A DNA stretch of 64,000 nucleotides from positions 1 to 64,000 of the forward strand of contig QANU01006640.1 in NCBI GenBank assembly GCA_003254905.1, read 5' to 3'. The notes under the pieces are model-generated. The model searched no databases, was not told the DNA's origin, and saw only the letters and a program-made list of their open reading frames with translations. The position numbers and the translations under genes are program-made. Positions 10,274 to 21,639 of this stretch are shown here, piece after piece (positions within the stretch are counted from its first letter, which is position 1; the number at the start of each line of letters is the position of its first letter). This DNA is from Nissolia schottii (Eukaryota; Streptophyta; Magnoliopsida; Fabales; Fabaceae).

Positions 10274-10736
10274 TCGAGAGAGAGAAATAAGGAGCTAAAG
10301 AGCAAGGGGAAGGGGATGGTAGGAAGATAGGATAAGTGGGGAAAGAGTAGGGGAGATGAAAGGAGGTAAGTGATGATGGGGTTGGAAATAGAGATGGGCT
10401 CTGTTAGTGCTTAAGAGAGAAGGGACAGAAGTAAGGAAGATGAAGAGGGAAACACGTTTAAAACGCCTCAAACCGCAGGTCATTCGAATGGCCTAGGGGA
10501 AAGGCATTCGAATTAGACGCGGAAACCATTCAAATGACTAGGAGATGCCAGAAGACATTCGAATGACTAAAAGGATGTCATTCAAACGACTCTCAAATTT
10601 GGTGTAATGTGAGCTAGTCACCTGTTTGATCAGGGGGATAGGTATTCGAGTGATCATCAACCCCACGTGCCCTAAACCCAAAAGTCGAAGCCGTGCCAAA
10701 TTTCGGGACGAAATTTCCAGAAGGGGGAGAATGTAA
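10274..10736 (+). pseudogene. Remnant internal region and C-terminus of a Ty3/gypsy chromovirus polyprotein
   Basis: The last codons before the LTR read RAKFRDEISRRGRM followed by TAA (10692-10736). This fits the usual C-terminal tail of Tekay/Del-type polyproteins, where the stop codon falls in the first bases of the 3' LTR. The AGAAGGGGGAGA purine run just before TGTAACATCCC is the polypurine tract. Upstream (10279-10660) there is no recognisable integrase or chromodomain; instead there are CATTCGAATG-type palindromes normally found inside LTRs, so the internal region is rearranged or deleted. Confidence 0.7.
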
Positions 10737-11762
10737 CATCCCAAATTTTTCCTTAAGGAAATTCGTGAAAGGAATAATTACGGGAACCGGTCAATACGTG
10801 AGGAGGATTTAAAATGCTGCATTTGGCCTGTAAAACCTTGGCTAACATCTAGTGCGATGATCCCTTGAATTTTTTTCGAGCCCTAGGACAATATTCGGGT
10901 CCATCGGGAATTTTTACAAATACCGACAATACCGGTAAGAGGTACCGATAAGAAAATAAATCCTCGGATACCTCAACCAGACTCGAGCTACTAATCAGGA
11001 AAATTAGTAGATTACGACAGTGCGTCCCAAATATTTTTAAGATGACCATACGCGACGCACCAAGATTGTGAGCAATCCCACACAGATGAATTTTGGGAGA
11101 AATCCCCTCGGTCAGCCATGAAAATCCGTGGCCGTCCTCCCCTACCAACCACTACCTGCATCACTCATACATCACCATACCTCCTCCTCCATTTTTACAC
11201 TCCACCCTCTCTCCAAACTTTCACAATCCCCTCAGCCCCGAGACCCCCTTTCTGTAGCCAACCCTCCATTCCTCTCGTCACCCCCTTATTTCATTTTTCT
11301 CCTCCCAGGAGGGAACCCAAGGAGAGCCAACTAAGGCTTTGCTTCCATTCTCTTAGAGCACCACCGGGTCACCAACCAGCCCTTCCACCCCTCATCCTTC
11401 CACCATAAGACATCGTCATCGTCATCATCATCATCATTGTATCCTTAAATTCCTTTGTCAGAGAGCAGGGAAGAAAAGCTTGAAATTCCTAGCATTTCCT
11501 CTCCAACGTCCAACCATCTTCCAAGGTGGGGTAAATCTAGCTCTAAATCACCGTAGGGTGATGTATGTAAGTTTTATGTGTGTTTTGGGGAAAGAAAATG
11601 GGGTAGTGTAAGGATGGGAAGCGAGAAAAACCACTAGGACATGTATCAGGTCTGTAGTCATTAAAATGAATCCCCTAGAATCATTCGAATGAACCACGAA
11701 TGTTTTAGAAAATGAGTGTGAAAACCACAGGTTATTCAAATGACTACCTTAGAGTCATTTGA

Positions 11763-12480
11763 ATCATGGTTATCAAACTCGCGAGTTTAAGTAAACTCGT
11801 GGACCCTCCGTAAACTCGGATCGTAAACTAGGATCGTAAACTCGTACGAGTTTACCTATTATTAAAAAAATATTAAAAAAATATTTTAAAAAATTATTAT
11901 GCTACAAAAATATATTTAATAAAACTTGAAATTCATAAATACATTTATATCCATAACAAAGCACAAATAAAGATGAAATATATGAGTTCTAAGTTCAATT
12001 CATACATAATACATATAACATAATACATAGTATTGACTACTGAACATCACAAGAAGCGAATTTGTGACGATGATGTCTTCAATATAGAACACTAAAGCAC
12101 AAATAGCAATGCAGAGGTCACGCACCCTGGTGGGAAAGATCCCTGAGCAAATGATGAAATACATACGACGGATTAGCGACGGAGCACAACGGAGCACGAT
12201 TGTAGGCGCAACTGTAAATGATAACTCTAAAATACTTAAATGACCTAAATCTAAAAACTCATAGTTATGGAAAACAATATCAAACTTGTTTTGTTTCTTT
12301 TAATAAAAAAACCTGCCTTGTGGGTAAACTCGTAAAATCGGGAGTAAACTCGCGATTTTATGCGAGTTTACCCGATTTTACCCAGAAACGAGTTTACATG
12401 CGAGTTAGCTCGATTTTACAACCTAAACTCGTAAAATCGTACGATTTTACGTGTTAAAACGCGATTTTAATAACTATGAT
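11763..12480. mobile_element. MITE-like TIR element rich in GTAAACTCG words
   Basis: Imperfect terminal inverted repeats of about 26 bp (left ATCATGGTTATCAAACTCGC; right, read inverted, ATCATAGTTATTAAAATCGC) bound a 718-bp insert in the CATTCGAATG domain of LTR D. The flanks are near-duplicate TTGAA and TTAAA. The interior is packed with GTAAACTCG, CGATTTTAC and palindromic AAACTCGCGAGTTT words. No transposase frame is seen; the superfamily is not assigned. Confidence 0.6.
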
Positions 12481-13734
12481 TTAAATGAGTCGTGAGGATT
12501 TGTGATTTTGAAGACAACAGAGGCCAGTCATTCGAATGCTCTGGCCTCGTGTATTCGAATGACCATCCTTTGTACCACCCACGAGCCAGAACCGAGTGAC
12601 ATTCGAATGACCTGAAGAGTGTCATTCGGATGACCTGGGTTCCAGACTTAAACATGTATGCTTCCTTTATGTGAATGAATATGCCATATATGTATGAGTT
12701 ATGGATATATGTTAACATGCATCATGAGGACCCGGTTGCCACTAGGACCGTAGGGTAACCTTAGATCACTAGAAATGTAACGCTTAACATAAATGAAGAT
12801 CATAATTGAACGTAGGGAATGAGAATATTTCTTAAGAAAGTTCCGGCCAACCAGGACTTGGTGTACCTTGAAGAAGTGTACGTAGTTATGTAATAGGGAT
12901 TCCCCTCTCTTGGCAAGTCACACATGACAAGCCCCGCCAGTTTCACAAGGTAAACTGGTCTAAAGTTTAAAGAATGCAGGCATAGGCTTGAACGCACCCG
13001 AAAGTCAAGAAAGAAAGAAAAGAAAAGAAAAGAAAGTTAAGGCCGCCGGTAAGGGGCGTGCAAGAGCTCAAGTTAAGAAGAAAGATAAGCAAGACACGAG
13101 TCCACTCCTTGCACCATCACAGGGTGGTCCCCTCACCATCTAGCATGCTAGATGGTCACTTCCGGATCGTCGGTTGATGAGAAAGAGTCTGCTGGCATTC
13201 GTGGTTAGCTACCACTCGGGAAAAGAGCGCTGCCCGGTCGCCGACGAGACGATAATAATAAGTGGGTCGCAGCCGAACGGGGATGACGGTCCCACGGACT
13301 GCGAGGGAGAAAGGACGAACAAGTAAAGGAATGTAAGAGGACGCAGCCACAGGGCGCGTAAGAGAATCCCCAGCCCCTCATGCATGGAATGTGAATGAAT
13401 GTTTATATGTGTATGCGTATGTATATAAAGATATGTACAGTCTAAAAGGGGCCGGACTAATTACCCGGAAATAAGCCATAGTATGTCCTAGGTACAATAT
13501 GACAAATAATAATAAGCTCGATAGGCAACCCTAATTCCCTAGGGTAAAGATTAAACGTCCCATCACCTAGTACCTTAGATAAAGTTGTTCAGGATAGCAA
13601 GACAAAAAAAGAACTAGGAAATGTAGACTTGCATGACACCTAGAGATCTCCTAAGTGGCCTGGATCATGACCGAGCTAAAAGAAAATAGAAACCCTTATA
13701 GAGGCCCATTGAGAACGCATGGTTCTCACCCTGC

Positions 13735-14127
13735 TTGTTTATGATGCCAGATGTCTGGGTTCGCACGAGCATTGGGATCCACGCCAGCCACTCCGATCGT
13801 ATGGGACGAAGATGCAGAGGAGTCTCCGCCGTACGAGAAGGACGTCGAGGTGGACACAAACTCTCTACCTCCCCCACGGTCGTCCTGCTACCAAATGGGA
13901 CCCAGAAAGAGGGTAAACCCATTTTTCAGACGATGCCTCACCCCACATACTCACGACCCGAAGCTGGACCTTCTGCCGCACGTCGGGACCTACCCAAGAT
14001 CCCCGAGACCTCCCCAGTCTTGGACCCCCCTTCATCCACCTGTGATAACTCTGGGGAAGAGGACTCCATGGAGCTCGACTCCTACGACGAGGAGGAAGAT
14101 CCGGAGGAAGACTCTGAAGAAGACTAG
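13735..14127 (+). pseudogene. Frameshifted copy of the LTR-embedded acidic ORF
   Basis: One frame gives ESPPYEKDVEVD (about 13820-13860), the conserved middle of the ORF family. The end lies in another frame as EAGPSAARRDLPKIPETS followed by an acidic tail DEEEDPEEDSEED and stop at 14127. The N-terminal MTTPP/WSVLVVN part is not recognisable. A second copy of the tail is at 20369-20560. Decayed; unlikely to be translated as one protein. Confidence 0.6.
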
Positions 14128-14221
14128 TGATAGAGTAACAGGGAATTTTTTTGATTGTACCTATTTGAATGTAAGAGGTTTATGTAATATGTGAATTATA
14201 TATATATATATATATATATAT

Positions 14222-14255
14222 NNNNNNNNNNNNNNNNNNNNNNNNNNNNNNNNNN
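14222..14255. other. Assembly gap (34 N) inside a TA microsatellite
   Basis: 34 undetermined bases flanked on both sides by (TA)n, so the true length of this microsatellite is unknown. The matching microsatellite in the duplicated copy is at about 20650-20682. Confidence 0.95.
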
Positions 14256-14843
14256 TATATATATATTGTTTTTGTCTAAATGGGGCCAATTATGTGTGAT
14301 TATTTTGTGTTAATTATGTTATACTGTAATTGCCGCGGAGGACTGTCGAGACTCCATAGGGCTTTACTGTAACAACCTGATCTTCCTTAGGAAGACCTTA
14401 GGCACGACTTGTGACTCTGACTTGGGTAAACAGTACAAAGTAACCCGAAATCAGGTTGGAGGAAAATTATTTATGGGACTTGCCCCTTAGGTTGGAAGGA
14501 AAAGACTAGAAGGTTAGGGTCCACAGGGTGCTATAAGAGTGGTGTTCAGTTTGGAAGAAAACGGGAATCTGGTTGGGGACCAAAGGGATCTGTGAAGGAG
14601 TGGCTGACAAGAACAAGTCCCTGGATGTCTCGTTTCGGACAGCCATCCTGGCCGGGAAATTTCCTAGGTCACGAATATATAATTTGGGATATTTTTGGGG
14701 ACTCGTGTGTGGACCAGGAATAGTTAGAAATAATTAAAATAGAATAAGGACTAGGATAATTAAAATAACTATAATAGAATAATAATATAATAATAATTAA
14801 TTAATAATTAATTTAATAATTATAGGTAACAGGGGGCCACGGC

Positions 14844-14850
14844 TATAAAT
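14844..14850 (+). promoter_or_regulatory. TATA box of solo LTR C
   Basis: TATAAAT within GGCTATAAATGGCC, about 475 bp into the LTR and about 190 bp before the AAGTGGGTAAC block, as in related LTRs. Confidence 0.6.
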
Positions 14851-15259
14851 GGCCCCTGATTGCTAGCGCAGGGAAGTTTAGAAGTCTGCTGCTTTCCTTC
14901 AAAATTTTCATTATTCCTGTGCCGTTCGAGCACACCGCGAGAGCGCTACCGGACTTTCGAAAATTTCTTGGAGCATACCCTTGCGACAAGGATTTTCCCC
15001 ACTATCCAACCACCAACTCCAAATCCGCATAGGAAGTGGGTAACTTTTAGCCCACTGTCTATGTGGTTGATTATTTGACTGTTTGTGTGTTATCTGAAAT
15101 ATCTGACTGCATAAATGTTAAGTAGTATTTTTGGGGATATTAGGGTAAAAAGGGATTTTTGGTAATTTTGATAAATGAGATGCATAATGGTACTACTTGG
15201 AACCCTAGAAACAGTGATAATTGACGAACTGGAGTCGCGGGAGGCGATTTTTCCAGCCG

Positions 15260-15490
15260 GTATTCGAATAGTGAAGGAATTCAGTCGAATGAAAGCCAAA
15301 ATGGAGCTTTCCTTTGAATGAGCTCCTCAGCAGTCGAATGAGGCGAAATTTCAGGAATTCAATCGAATGAATCCCCTAGTATTTGAATGAAAGAATGCCG
15401 AGGGATTTCAGTCGAATGAAAGCCTATTCCAATCGAATGAAAGAACTCCGAGGGATTTCATTCGAATACCACAGCAAGTATTCGAATGAA
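15260..15490. repeat. Array of TCGAATGA / ATTCGAAT palindrome words
   Basis: About ten occurrences of TCGAATGA or its full palindrome CATTCGAATG, irregularly spaced in 230 bp. Similar words occur in LTR D at 11680-11765 and 12525-12640, and at 10490-10580. Confidence 0.75.
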
Positions 15491-16585
15491 ACCCGGCAGA
15501 GTTGGGAGTTTGGTGTTTCTAAGGGATCCAATGAGCAAGATTAGGCAATATCTATGTGTTTAAGCATGCATCATGAGGCAAGGTCGTCGTAGGAGTTAGG
15601 ACGACTTTAGACAATTAGAAGTTCACGCAAAAATCTAACGAAGATCATAATTGAACCCTAGGAAATAAAAGTAGAGCCGAGGCGACGAATCACCATGGAT
15701 TCGGACGGCTTTAGCCAGAGTCAGTATTTATATGATTAGGAAATCCCTATTCTCTTGGCAAGGTCTTACAGACACGCCCTCGCCAATTCAGCAAGATGGA
15801 TTGGTCACGAGCAACGCAGGTAGAGAGACATGACCACGATAAGGAACGGGCATAGGCCCAGCTACGACCAACATGCATAGGTGTGCATGAATGAAAGAAA
15901 CTAAGGGGCCCCACTAAAAGAGGAAAATGAAACCGGATGGAGTCATAGGGCCGATCTAAGCGCGTCCACGCCTGATCATTCATAGGTCTGATCCCTCGCC
16001 ATGCCACAAGGGATGGTTGCACTAATTGTATTCGATGTTTACCTCCTATGAGCCTTACGTGGTTAGCTACCATACCGGTAAAGAGCGATGCCGGGTCGAT
16101 ACAATAGTAGCAAAAAGAGGTTGTAGTCCGAGGCCGCGGCTACAAAGGTGCGAAGGACTAAGTAGGACATAGCCACTGAGCGCGTAAGAGATCCCCCGAT
16201 CCCCCATGCACTATGATATTATATGTATGCATTTTTGACTGATGACATGACGATGAGTATGTAGATTTATCTGCCTAAGCATTATGGATAACTGTTCATG
16301 CATTATATATCATCAAGGGAGCGACCCAAGACGAATAGTACGTCTCTAAGAGAAACGTACAGTTAAACAACACGGAGCTTAGGTAATAACAAGATTAGAG
16401 AATCCATCACCTAGTAACGTAGATAAAGCTGCGTAGAGTCTAGGCCCAAGACCATAATCAGTAGGGTGTTAGTTGCATGTACACTTAGATTAAACTCTGA
16501 GCAGCTGGAGAATAACCGAGAAAATTAAAAGCCACGATTAAAATGTTACTCACTGAGGACCTACCGTTCTCACCCCCACTCGCTT

Positions 16586-16663
16586 ATGGCTCCAGGGATG
16601 GAAGATGAATCGTACTATGCGGATGCTGTGGAACCTGAGGAGGACGTGCGCAAGGAGAACTAG
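16586..16663 (+). CDS. Tiny acidic ORF (25 aa) at the conserved LTR site
   Basis: ATG-GCT-CCA-GGG then 22 more codons, rich in Glu/Asp (MAPGMEDESYYADAVEPEED and five more residues), stop at 16663. The start lies in the same TTATG-N3-6-CAG context that precedes the long acidic ORF in other LTRs. It corresponds to the short upstream frame there. Translation is unproven; the context is equally explained by a splice acceptor. Confidence 0.3.
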   Translation: MAPGMEDESYYADAVEPEEDVRKEN

Positions 16664-17218
16664 CTGGCAGTGTAGTAGATGTTATGAAAAAATTGTAGTA
16701 CCTGTCATGAGTATGGATTATGTAATATAACTATCATATGGTGTGTATGCGTATATGTTTCGGACCCTCGATGTATATAGTTTATGTATCTACTGCCGTG
16801 GAACTCGATTTACTAAGTATATCGTTTGTTATATTATTTTGTTACACGCACGACTCTTAAATTGGAACTGTATGCTTGAAAAAAAAATGGGTCCCTACTT
16901 GTTAAAACTACTATTTTCGAAAACTGAAAAAATGACCACGAAGTAAACAACCTAGCGGGAATTTCGTACGGCTCGAGCGTACAGGATCGGTTAGGGGTGT
17001 TTCATTTACCGCTTTGTTGTACGTACATAGTTGTCCACACGTGGCTCTTGGTTGCGAATATAGTTAAACATGTAAGAAATTTATGTAAACCGGTCCATAT
17101 TTTCACATTAAACTATTTTCCAAGGTATATGGACTAAGAGTAATCCCGACCAAAGCAAAAAATAACTCTACATAGCGTATTTGTGACTATAGCGTAAATA
17201 ACTAGTAGGGGTGTTTCA

Positions 17219-17640
17219 TTTACCGTGGGCACGATTATATGAGCACCATTATTTTAAGGATGTAGCCTCATCTTTTCCTTATCTGATGTTTAAAACAAAT
17301 AGCGAGATACTAATTCTCATATTTTTCCATCGTCAGTTGTCGTTGACTCCTGATGTATTAGGAAGATTTCAACTTGATGTAATGAGAAAAGACGGACAAA
17401 GCTTACAAACACAAACAGATTCTCCTTACTCAAGATTTCAAATTCGCATGCATGAAAGGAAAAGAAATAATATTGAGAATTTTTTATTTTTAAATTGGTT
17501 GGTCCTACCCACAATGCGAACTAGACTAGTTATGGTCCAGAATACGAGTAATCTAGAATAAAAAAGTTATGGACAACGCTTTTATTTCAAGAGTGAATGG
17601 GAAATCACATTTCAAAGGATGTAACTTCTGCTTTCGCGGT
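17219..17640. other. Downstream flank of P450 copy A
   Basis: Non-coding. It is repeated, with few changes, at 20943-21233 (copy B). In B a solo LTR interrupts it at the equivalent of 17508. Short open frames here are not conserved as protein. Confidence 0.7.
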
Positions 17641-19566
17641 TTATGTTACAAGCAAAGGACGATAAATGGTGGGAATCAATTTCAGGTCTTCTTTTCTTCT
17701 TACAGTAACTCCAAATTGCTCAGCCATGTTCAAGTTCTCACATTTCATTCCATTGGGAAGCTTCAAATCAAAGTGATACAACAGAAAAGCAAGGGCCACC
17801 TCAACATTTATTAAGCCTAATGTGCTCCCCGGGCATATTCTTCTTCCAGCACCAAATGGAATGTACTCAAAATTACTCCCTTTGTAGTCAATGGAACTAT
17901 CAACAAATCTCTCCGGATAAAAGCTCTCTGGTTCACTCCAATAGTTTGAATCCCTTCCCATTGCCCAAGCATTCACTATAACCTTACTCTTGTATGGTAT
18001 GTGATATCCCTTAATCTCACATGCTTGTTGACATTGTCTCGGAATTAAAAGGGGAGCTGGAGGGTGTAACCTTAGGGTCTCTTTGACTACTGATTTCAAA
18101 TATCTGAATTCATTGGTGCAATTCTCATCAACCTTTCCCTTTATGTTGAATACCTCTCTCACCTCAACTTGTGCTTTCTTCATTACTCTTGGATTTCTTA
18201 TCATCTCTGCCATTGCCCAATCTATGGTAGTTGCTGATGTCTCACCACCGGCACCAAAGATGTCCTGAAAAGTAATGATCAAAAAGAGGATAAACTAATG
18301 CAAACAAATCCAAAGAAAAAGTTATGCAGATGATGTCCAATACTACAAGATGGCAAATACTACACTATTTTAAAAAATGATATATGCCGGTTTGGATGTA
18401 CGTACTATTTTAAAATTTTACGTTTTTTTGACCTGATTAGAACCTTTTAGTAATGAATTTTTTATTTTACAAAAAAAATCTACCAAAAAAACAATACAAA
18501 CTATATTTTTTAATTGAAAAATCTACCCTTTTAATCATCTAGAAGATATCGTTTCGATCATAAAGAAACCATTTCAGAATAATTTTTTCAAATATTACAT
18601 CTAAATATATATTAAAGTGTTTACGACTAAAAATTTAAGTATCATCCTTACCAGAATTATAGCCTTGATGTTGCTTCTAGTTAAGGGAATATCCTGGTCG
18701 GTAGCATTACCCTCCTCAAATTTGAGGAGAACATCAACCAGATCTTCCTCCGTTTCACCTTGACCTTCTTCCATAGCTTTTGACTTTGCCTCTTTGTGGT
18801 GGTTGATGATGTTTTCCAGTATCTGATCGTTTTGTCTCTGCAACCTCTCAAGCTTAGGCCCCAAGCCACTGAGAATTTGAATCCATTTGGAAGATGGAAA
18901 CAAATCTCCTATGTTAAAACCTCCAGCAACCGATATCGCATCTTTTACAACTGATATGAACTTCTCTTGGTCCTCGCATCTCATGCCAAACGCGGCCCTT
19001 GAAATTGTTGTATATATCGATGAAAGCACTTGTTTAGTGAGGTTGATGGGTGATCCTTCATGCGCGGCGATCCTCGTGACGAGATTGGTGAACTCTTCTT
19101 CTCTTATTGGTTGGAATGAATTGACACGTTTTGTGGTGAAGAGCTCCAAATTGCAAATTTTCCTCAGCTGTCTCCAGTACCTTCCATAAGGTGCAAAAGC
19201 TATGCTTGTGGAATCATAAGACATTATTTCTGAAGCTTGAATTTTAGGCCTCGATGCAAATATGACATCTTGGGTTCTCATTACCTCCTTTGCATACTCT
19301 GGTGATGAAACAACGATGGTGCAGACTTCTCCAAGTTGCAGATGCATCAAGGGTCCATGTATGTTGGCCAATTCTCTTAATTTTCGGTGCGGTGTGGAAG
19401 TAACAAGATGGGGTATGTTTCCTACGATAGGTAGCTTCCGTGGACCTGGAGGTGTGTTTGGAGTTGTGTCACTCTTCGTGAGATGATTCTTCCCTGTTAT
19501 CAGTACGGCAATCACGAAGAGGAAGAAGGAGAAGAGTGCTAACAAGTCAAGGATTTGAGAATACAT
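17641..19566 (-). CDS. Cytochrome P450, CYP71D-like (copy A, complete, 512 aa)
   Basis: Two exons: 18652-19566 (305 codons) and 17641-18264 (207 codons plus stop). A 387-bp phase-0 intron has donor CTG|GTAAGG and acceptor TTTTCAG|GAC. The protein has an N-terminal membrane anchor (about residues 5-25) and a [12 protein letters not shown] hinge. It also has WRQLRKIC in helix [10 protein letters not shown] in helix I (310-318), KETLRLHP with the ExxR pair (E367, R370), FYPERF, and the haem loop [10 protein letters not shown] with Cys449 as iron ligand. Length, intron position and motifs fit A-type CYP71 clan, closest by eye to legume CYP71D: an ER-bound monooxygenase of specialised metabolism using a P450 reductase. 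Substrate cannot be told. A possible TATA box lies 123 bp upstream. No disabling change seen. Confidence 0.93.
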
Positions 19567-20367
19567 ATTTGGAGATCGAAACGGACCGGTAAGGTGGAAT
19601 AAAGTCTTGCCTTTTTGTAAGGGAGAGAGAAACGAAGATAAGAAGACTCCGTATGTTGTTTTCTGACCATTAATCCTTTCTTCGTTGGATTTATATGCTG
19701 CTTCCCTCCGGTCTTTTTAGGTAAAATGTACTTGTTCATAACTGAGTGTTATTTTAAGATGTTAAGGTAATATTAATTATTTTGTAAAAATTTTATCTTT
19801 GTTCTATCTTACATATTTGTTATTGTCTCAATTTCTAATAATGATATTGGAGAGAGAATTTAATAGAGATAGGAACTTTTAGTAAAATAATTTTTTTTTG
19901 ACAAATCGGTATAATATTAATGATGTTTTCTCTTGGATGATGAGAAAATAGAGAAGAAAGGAAAAAAAAATGTGAGTTCCAGTTCAAAAAGTTTTCTTTC
20001 ATAACATGGAGAAAAAATAAATAGAAGTGAGTTTTTACCGAAATTATTATTATATCCTTATAATAATTTATTTTTTTTTATAAAAGACAATAACCATAAA
20101 ATTCATTTACATATAATTATATTTTTTTCTCTCACTTTTTTCTCCAAACAAGCAATAGAAGAGTAAACATATTTTTCTCTTTATTTATTTTTTCTATTTT
20201 TTTTCCTCTTTTCATCTAAGCAAACGATAAAAGACACTTACTTATGATATTCTTAATTTGATGTTTTCACCGTCCGACTATTTTTTAATAAAACATCCAC
20301 ATCCACATGTGATATGTTATTCTTTAATTTTAAAATTAGATAAAATAACTGTAAAAAATTTGATTTA
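19567..20367. other. Upstream/promoter region of P450 copy A
   Basis: AT-rich flank shared with 36154-37085 upstream of copy C, minus the SINE-like insertion there. Similarity stops at the GATTTAAGTTG junction at about 20367, where the LTR D tail begins. This is the recombination joint of the tandem duplication. Confidence 0.7.
19689..19695 (-). promoter_or_regulatory. Putative TATA box of P450 copy A
   Basis: TATAAAT on the minus strand, 123 bp upstream of the start codon, conserved in copy C (36392-36398). Confidence 0.5.
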
Positions 20368-20645
20368 AGTTGGACCTTCCACCGCACGTCGGGACCTACC
20401 CATGATCCCTGAAACCTCCCTGGAGACGGATGAGGATGAGGACTCCCCAGTCTTGGACTCCCCTTCATCCAGTAGTGATGACTCTGGGGAGGAGGACTCC
20501 ATGAAGCTCGACTCTGACGACGAGGAGGAAGATCCGGAGGAAGACTCTGAAGAAGACTAATGATATAGTAACAGGGAATTTTTTTGATTGTACTTATTTG
20601 AATGTAAGACCGAAAGAGGTTTATGTAATATGTGAATTATATCTA

Positions 20646-20684
<39 letters not shown>

Positions 20685-20942
20685 CTTTGNTGTAATTGCC
20701 GCGGAGGACTATTGAGACTCCATAGGGCTTTACCGCTTTGTTGTACTTACATAGTTATCCACGCGTGGCTCCTACTTGCGAGTATAGTTAAACATGTAAG
20801 AGTTTTATTTAAACCGGTCCATATTTTCACATTAAACTATTTTCCAATGTATAGGGACTAAGAGTAATCACAACCAAAGCAGAAAACAACTCTACATAGC
20901 GTATTTGCGACTATAGCGTAAATAGCTAGAAGGGGTGTTTCA
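20368..20942 (+). mobile_element. Truncated LTR D tail, left end of P450 unit B
   Basis: It matches the last part of LTR D (13964-14335 joined to 17005-17218) without the nested solo LTR, ending GGGGTGTTTCA. It carries the C-terminal part of the acidic ORF (20369-20560; GPSTARRDLPMIPETS, then a Ser/Asp/Glu-rich tail ending DPEEDSEED). An N at 20690 replaces about 65 bp present in the other copy after the TA microsatellite, so this spot is a small assembly defect. Confidence 0.8.
20369..20560 (+). pseudogene. C-terminal fragment of the LTR acidic ORF
   Basis: 63 open codons after the duplication joint, with the conserved GPS-ARRDLP block and a longer acidic stretch than the copy at 13735-14127 (an extra LETDEDED segment). 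There is no start codon of its own at the conserved position. Confidence 0.6.
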
Positions 20943-21233
20943 TTTACCGTGGGCACGATTATATGAGCACCATCATTTTAAGGATGTAGCCTCATCTTTT
21001 CCTTATCTTATGTATAAAACAAATAGCGAGATACTAATTCTCATATTTTTCCATCGTTAGTTGTCATTGACTCCTGATGTATTAGGAAGATTTCAACTTG
21101 ATGTAATGAGAAAAGACGCACAAAGCTTACTAACACAAACAAATTCTCCTTACTCAAGATTTCAAATTCGAATGCATGAAAGGAAAAGAAACAATATTGA
21201 GAATTTTTTATTTTTAAATTGGTCGATCTTACC
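20943..21233. other. Flank copy B (duplicate of 17219-17508)
   Basis: Non-coding duplicate of the copy A downstream flank, cut by the LTR insertion at 21234 and resuming at 28499. Confidence 0.75.
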
Positions 21234-21639
21234 TGTAACACCCTAGCTAACTGCCTATGCTCGAGTCATATGCAATGTTCACTAGTTGTTAATCACTTGG
21301 TGGGAATACTTATAGTCCTCTATTACTTTTCGAAAATACAAGCTTAAGGAAAATATGGACCATTTAAAAAATTTTCTACCTGTTACTTATTTGTAAAGTA
21401 TAAGCCGCACGTGAATCAAGACATATAATACAAACGATAGAGCTTGAGCTTACAAGGGTTAATCCTTACTAACATAAGCATTTATAACAGAAGCATAGTC
21501 AAGTACATGGTCCTTTACAAATAATTTACAACAACAGTAGAGTATTATAATAATTTACAGACATGTGTCATATAAAGCAAAATACATATCTAAATGCATA
21601 TCAAAATGTCTGGTCTTTCGCTAGCCGGCACGTGGTTCT

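Larger units (their letters stand above)
14368..17004 (+). mobile_element. Nested solo LTR 'C', 2637 bp, TSD TTTAC
   Basis: It runs from TGTAACAACCTGATC to GGGGTGTTTCA, with TTTAC direct repeats at 14363-14367 and 17005-17009. The duplicated copy of the host LTR at 20691-20740 is uninterrupted at this point (GGGCTTTACCGCTTTG), giving an empty site. It contains a TATA box, the AAGTGGGTAAC block (15034), TCGAATGA palindrome words (15260-15490), a pre-acceptor hairpin (GAGGAC/GTTCTC near 16555) and a tiny ORF at 16586-16663. It lacks the long acidic ORF. Confidence 0.9.
10732..17218 (+). mobile_element. 3' LTR 'D' (about 3.1 kb plus insertions) of a chromovirus-type element
   Basis: It starts TGTAACATCCC directly after the polypurine tract and polyprotein stop and ends GGGGTGTTTCA at 17218. 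Removing the nested solo LTR (14368-17004 plus its TSD) leaves about 3.8 kb; removing the MITE-like insert at 11763-12480 as well leaves about 3.1 kb. It carries CATTCGAATG palindromes (11680-11765, 12525-12640), the conserved pre-acceptor hairpin (about 13710-13727) and a frameshifted acidic ORF. Its last 575 bp recur at 20368-20942 next to P450 copy B. This marks it as part of the duplicated P450 unit. Confidence 0.8.

Noticed and set aside
18083-19486. Plus-strand frames opposite the P450 exons (also 34373-34564 and 35416-36073)
   Set aside because: Antisense shadows of well-supported P450 exons.
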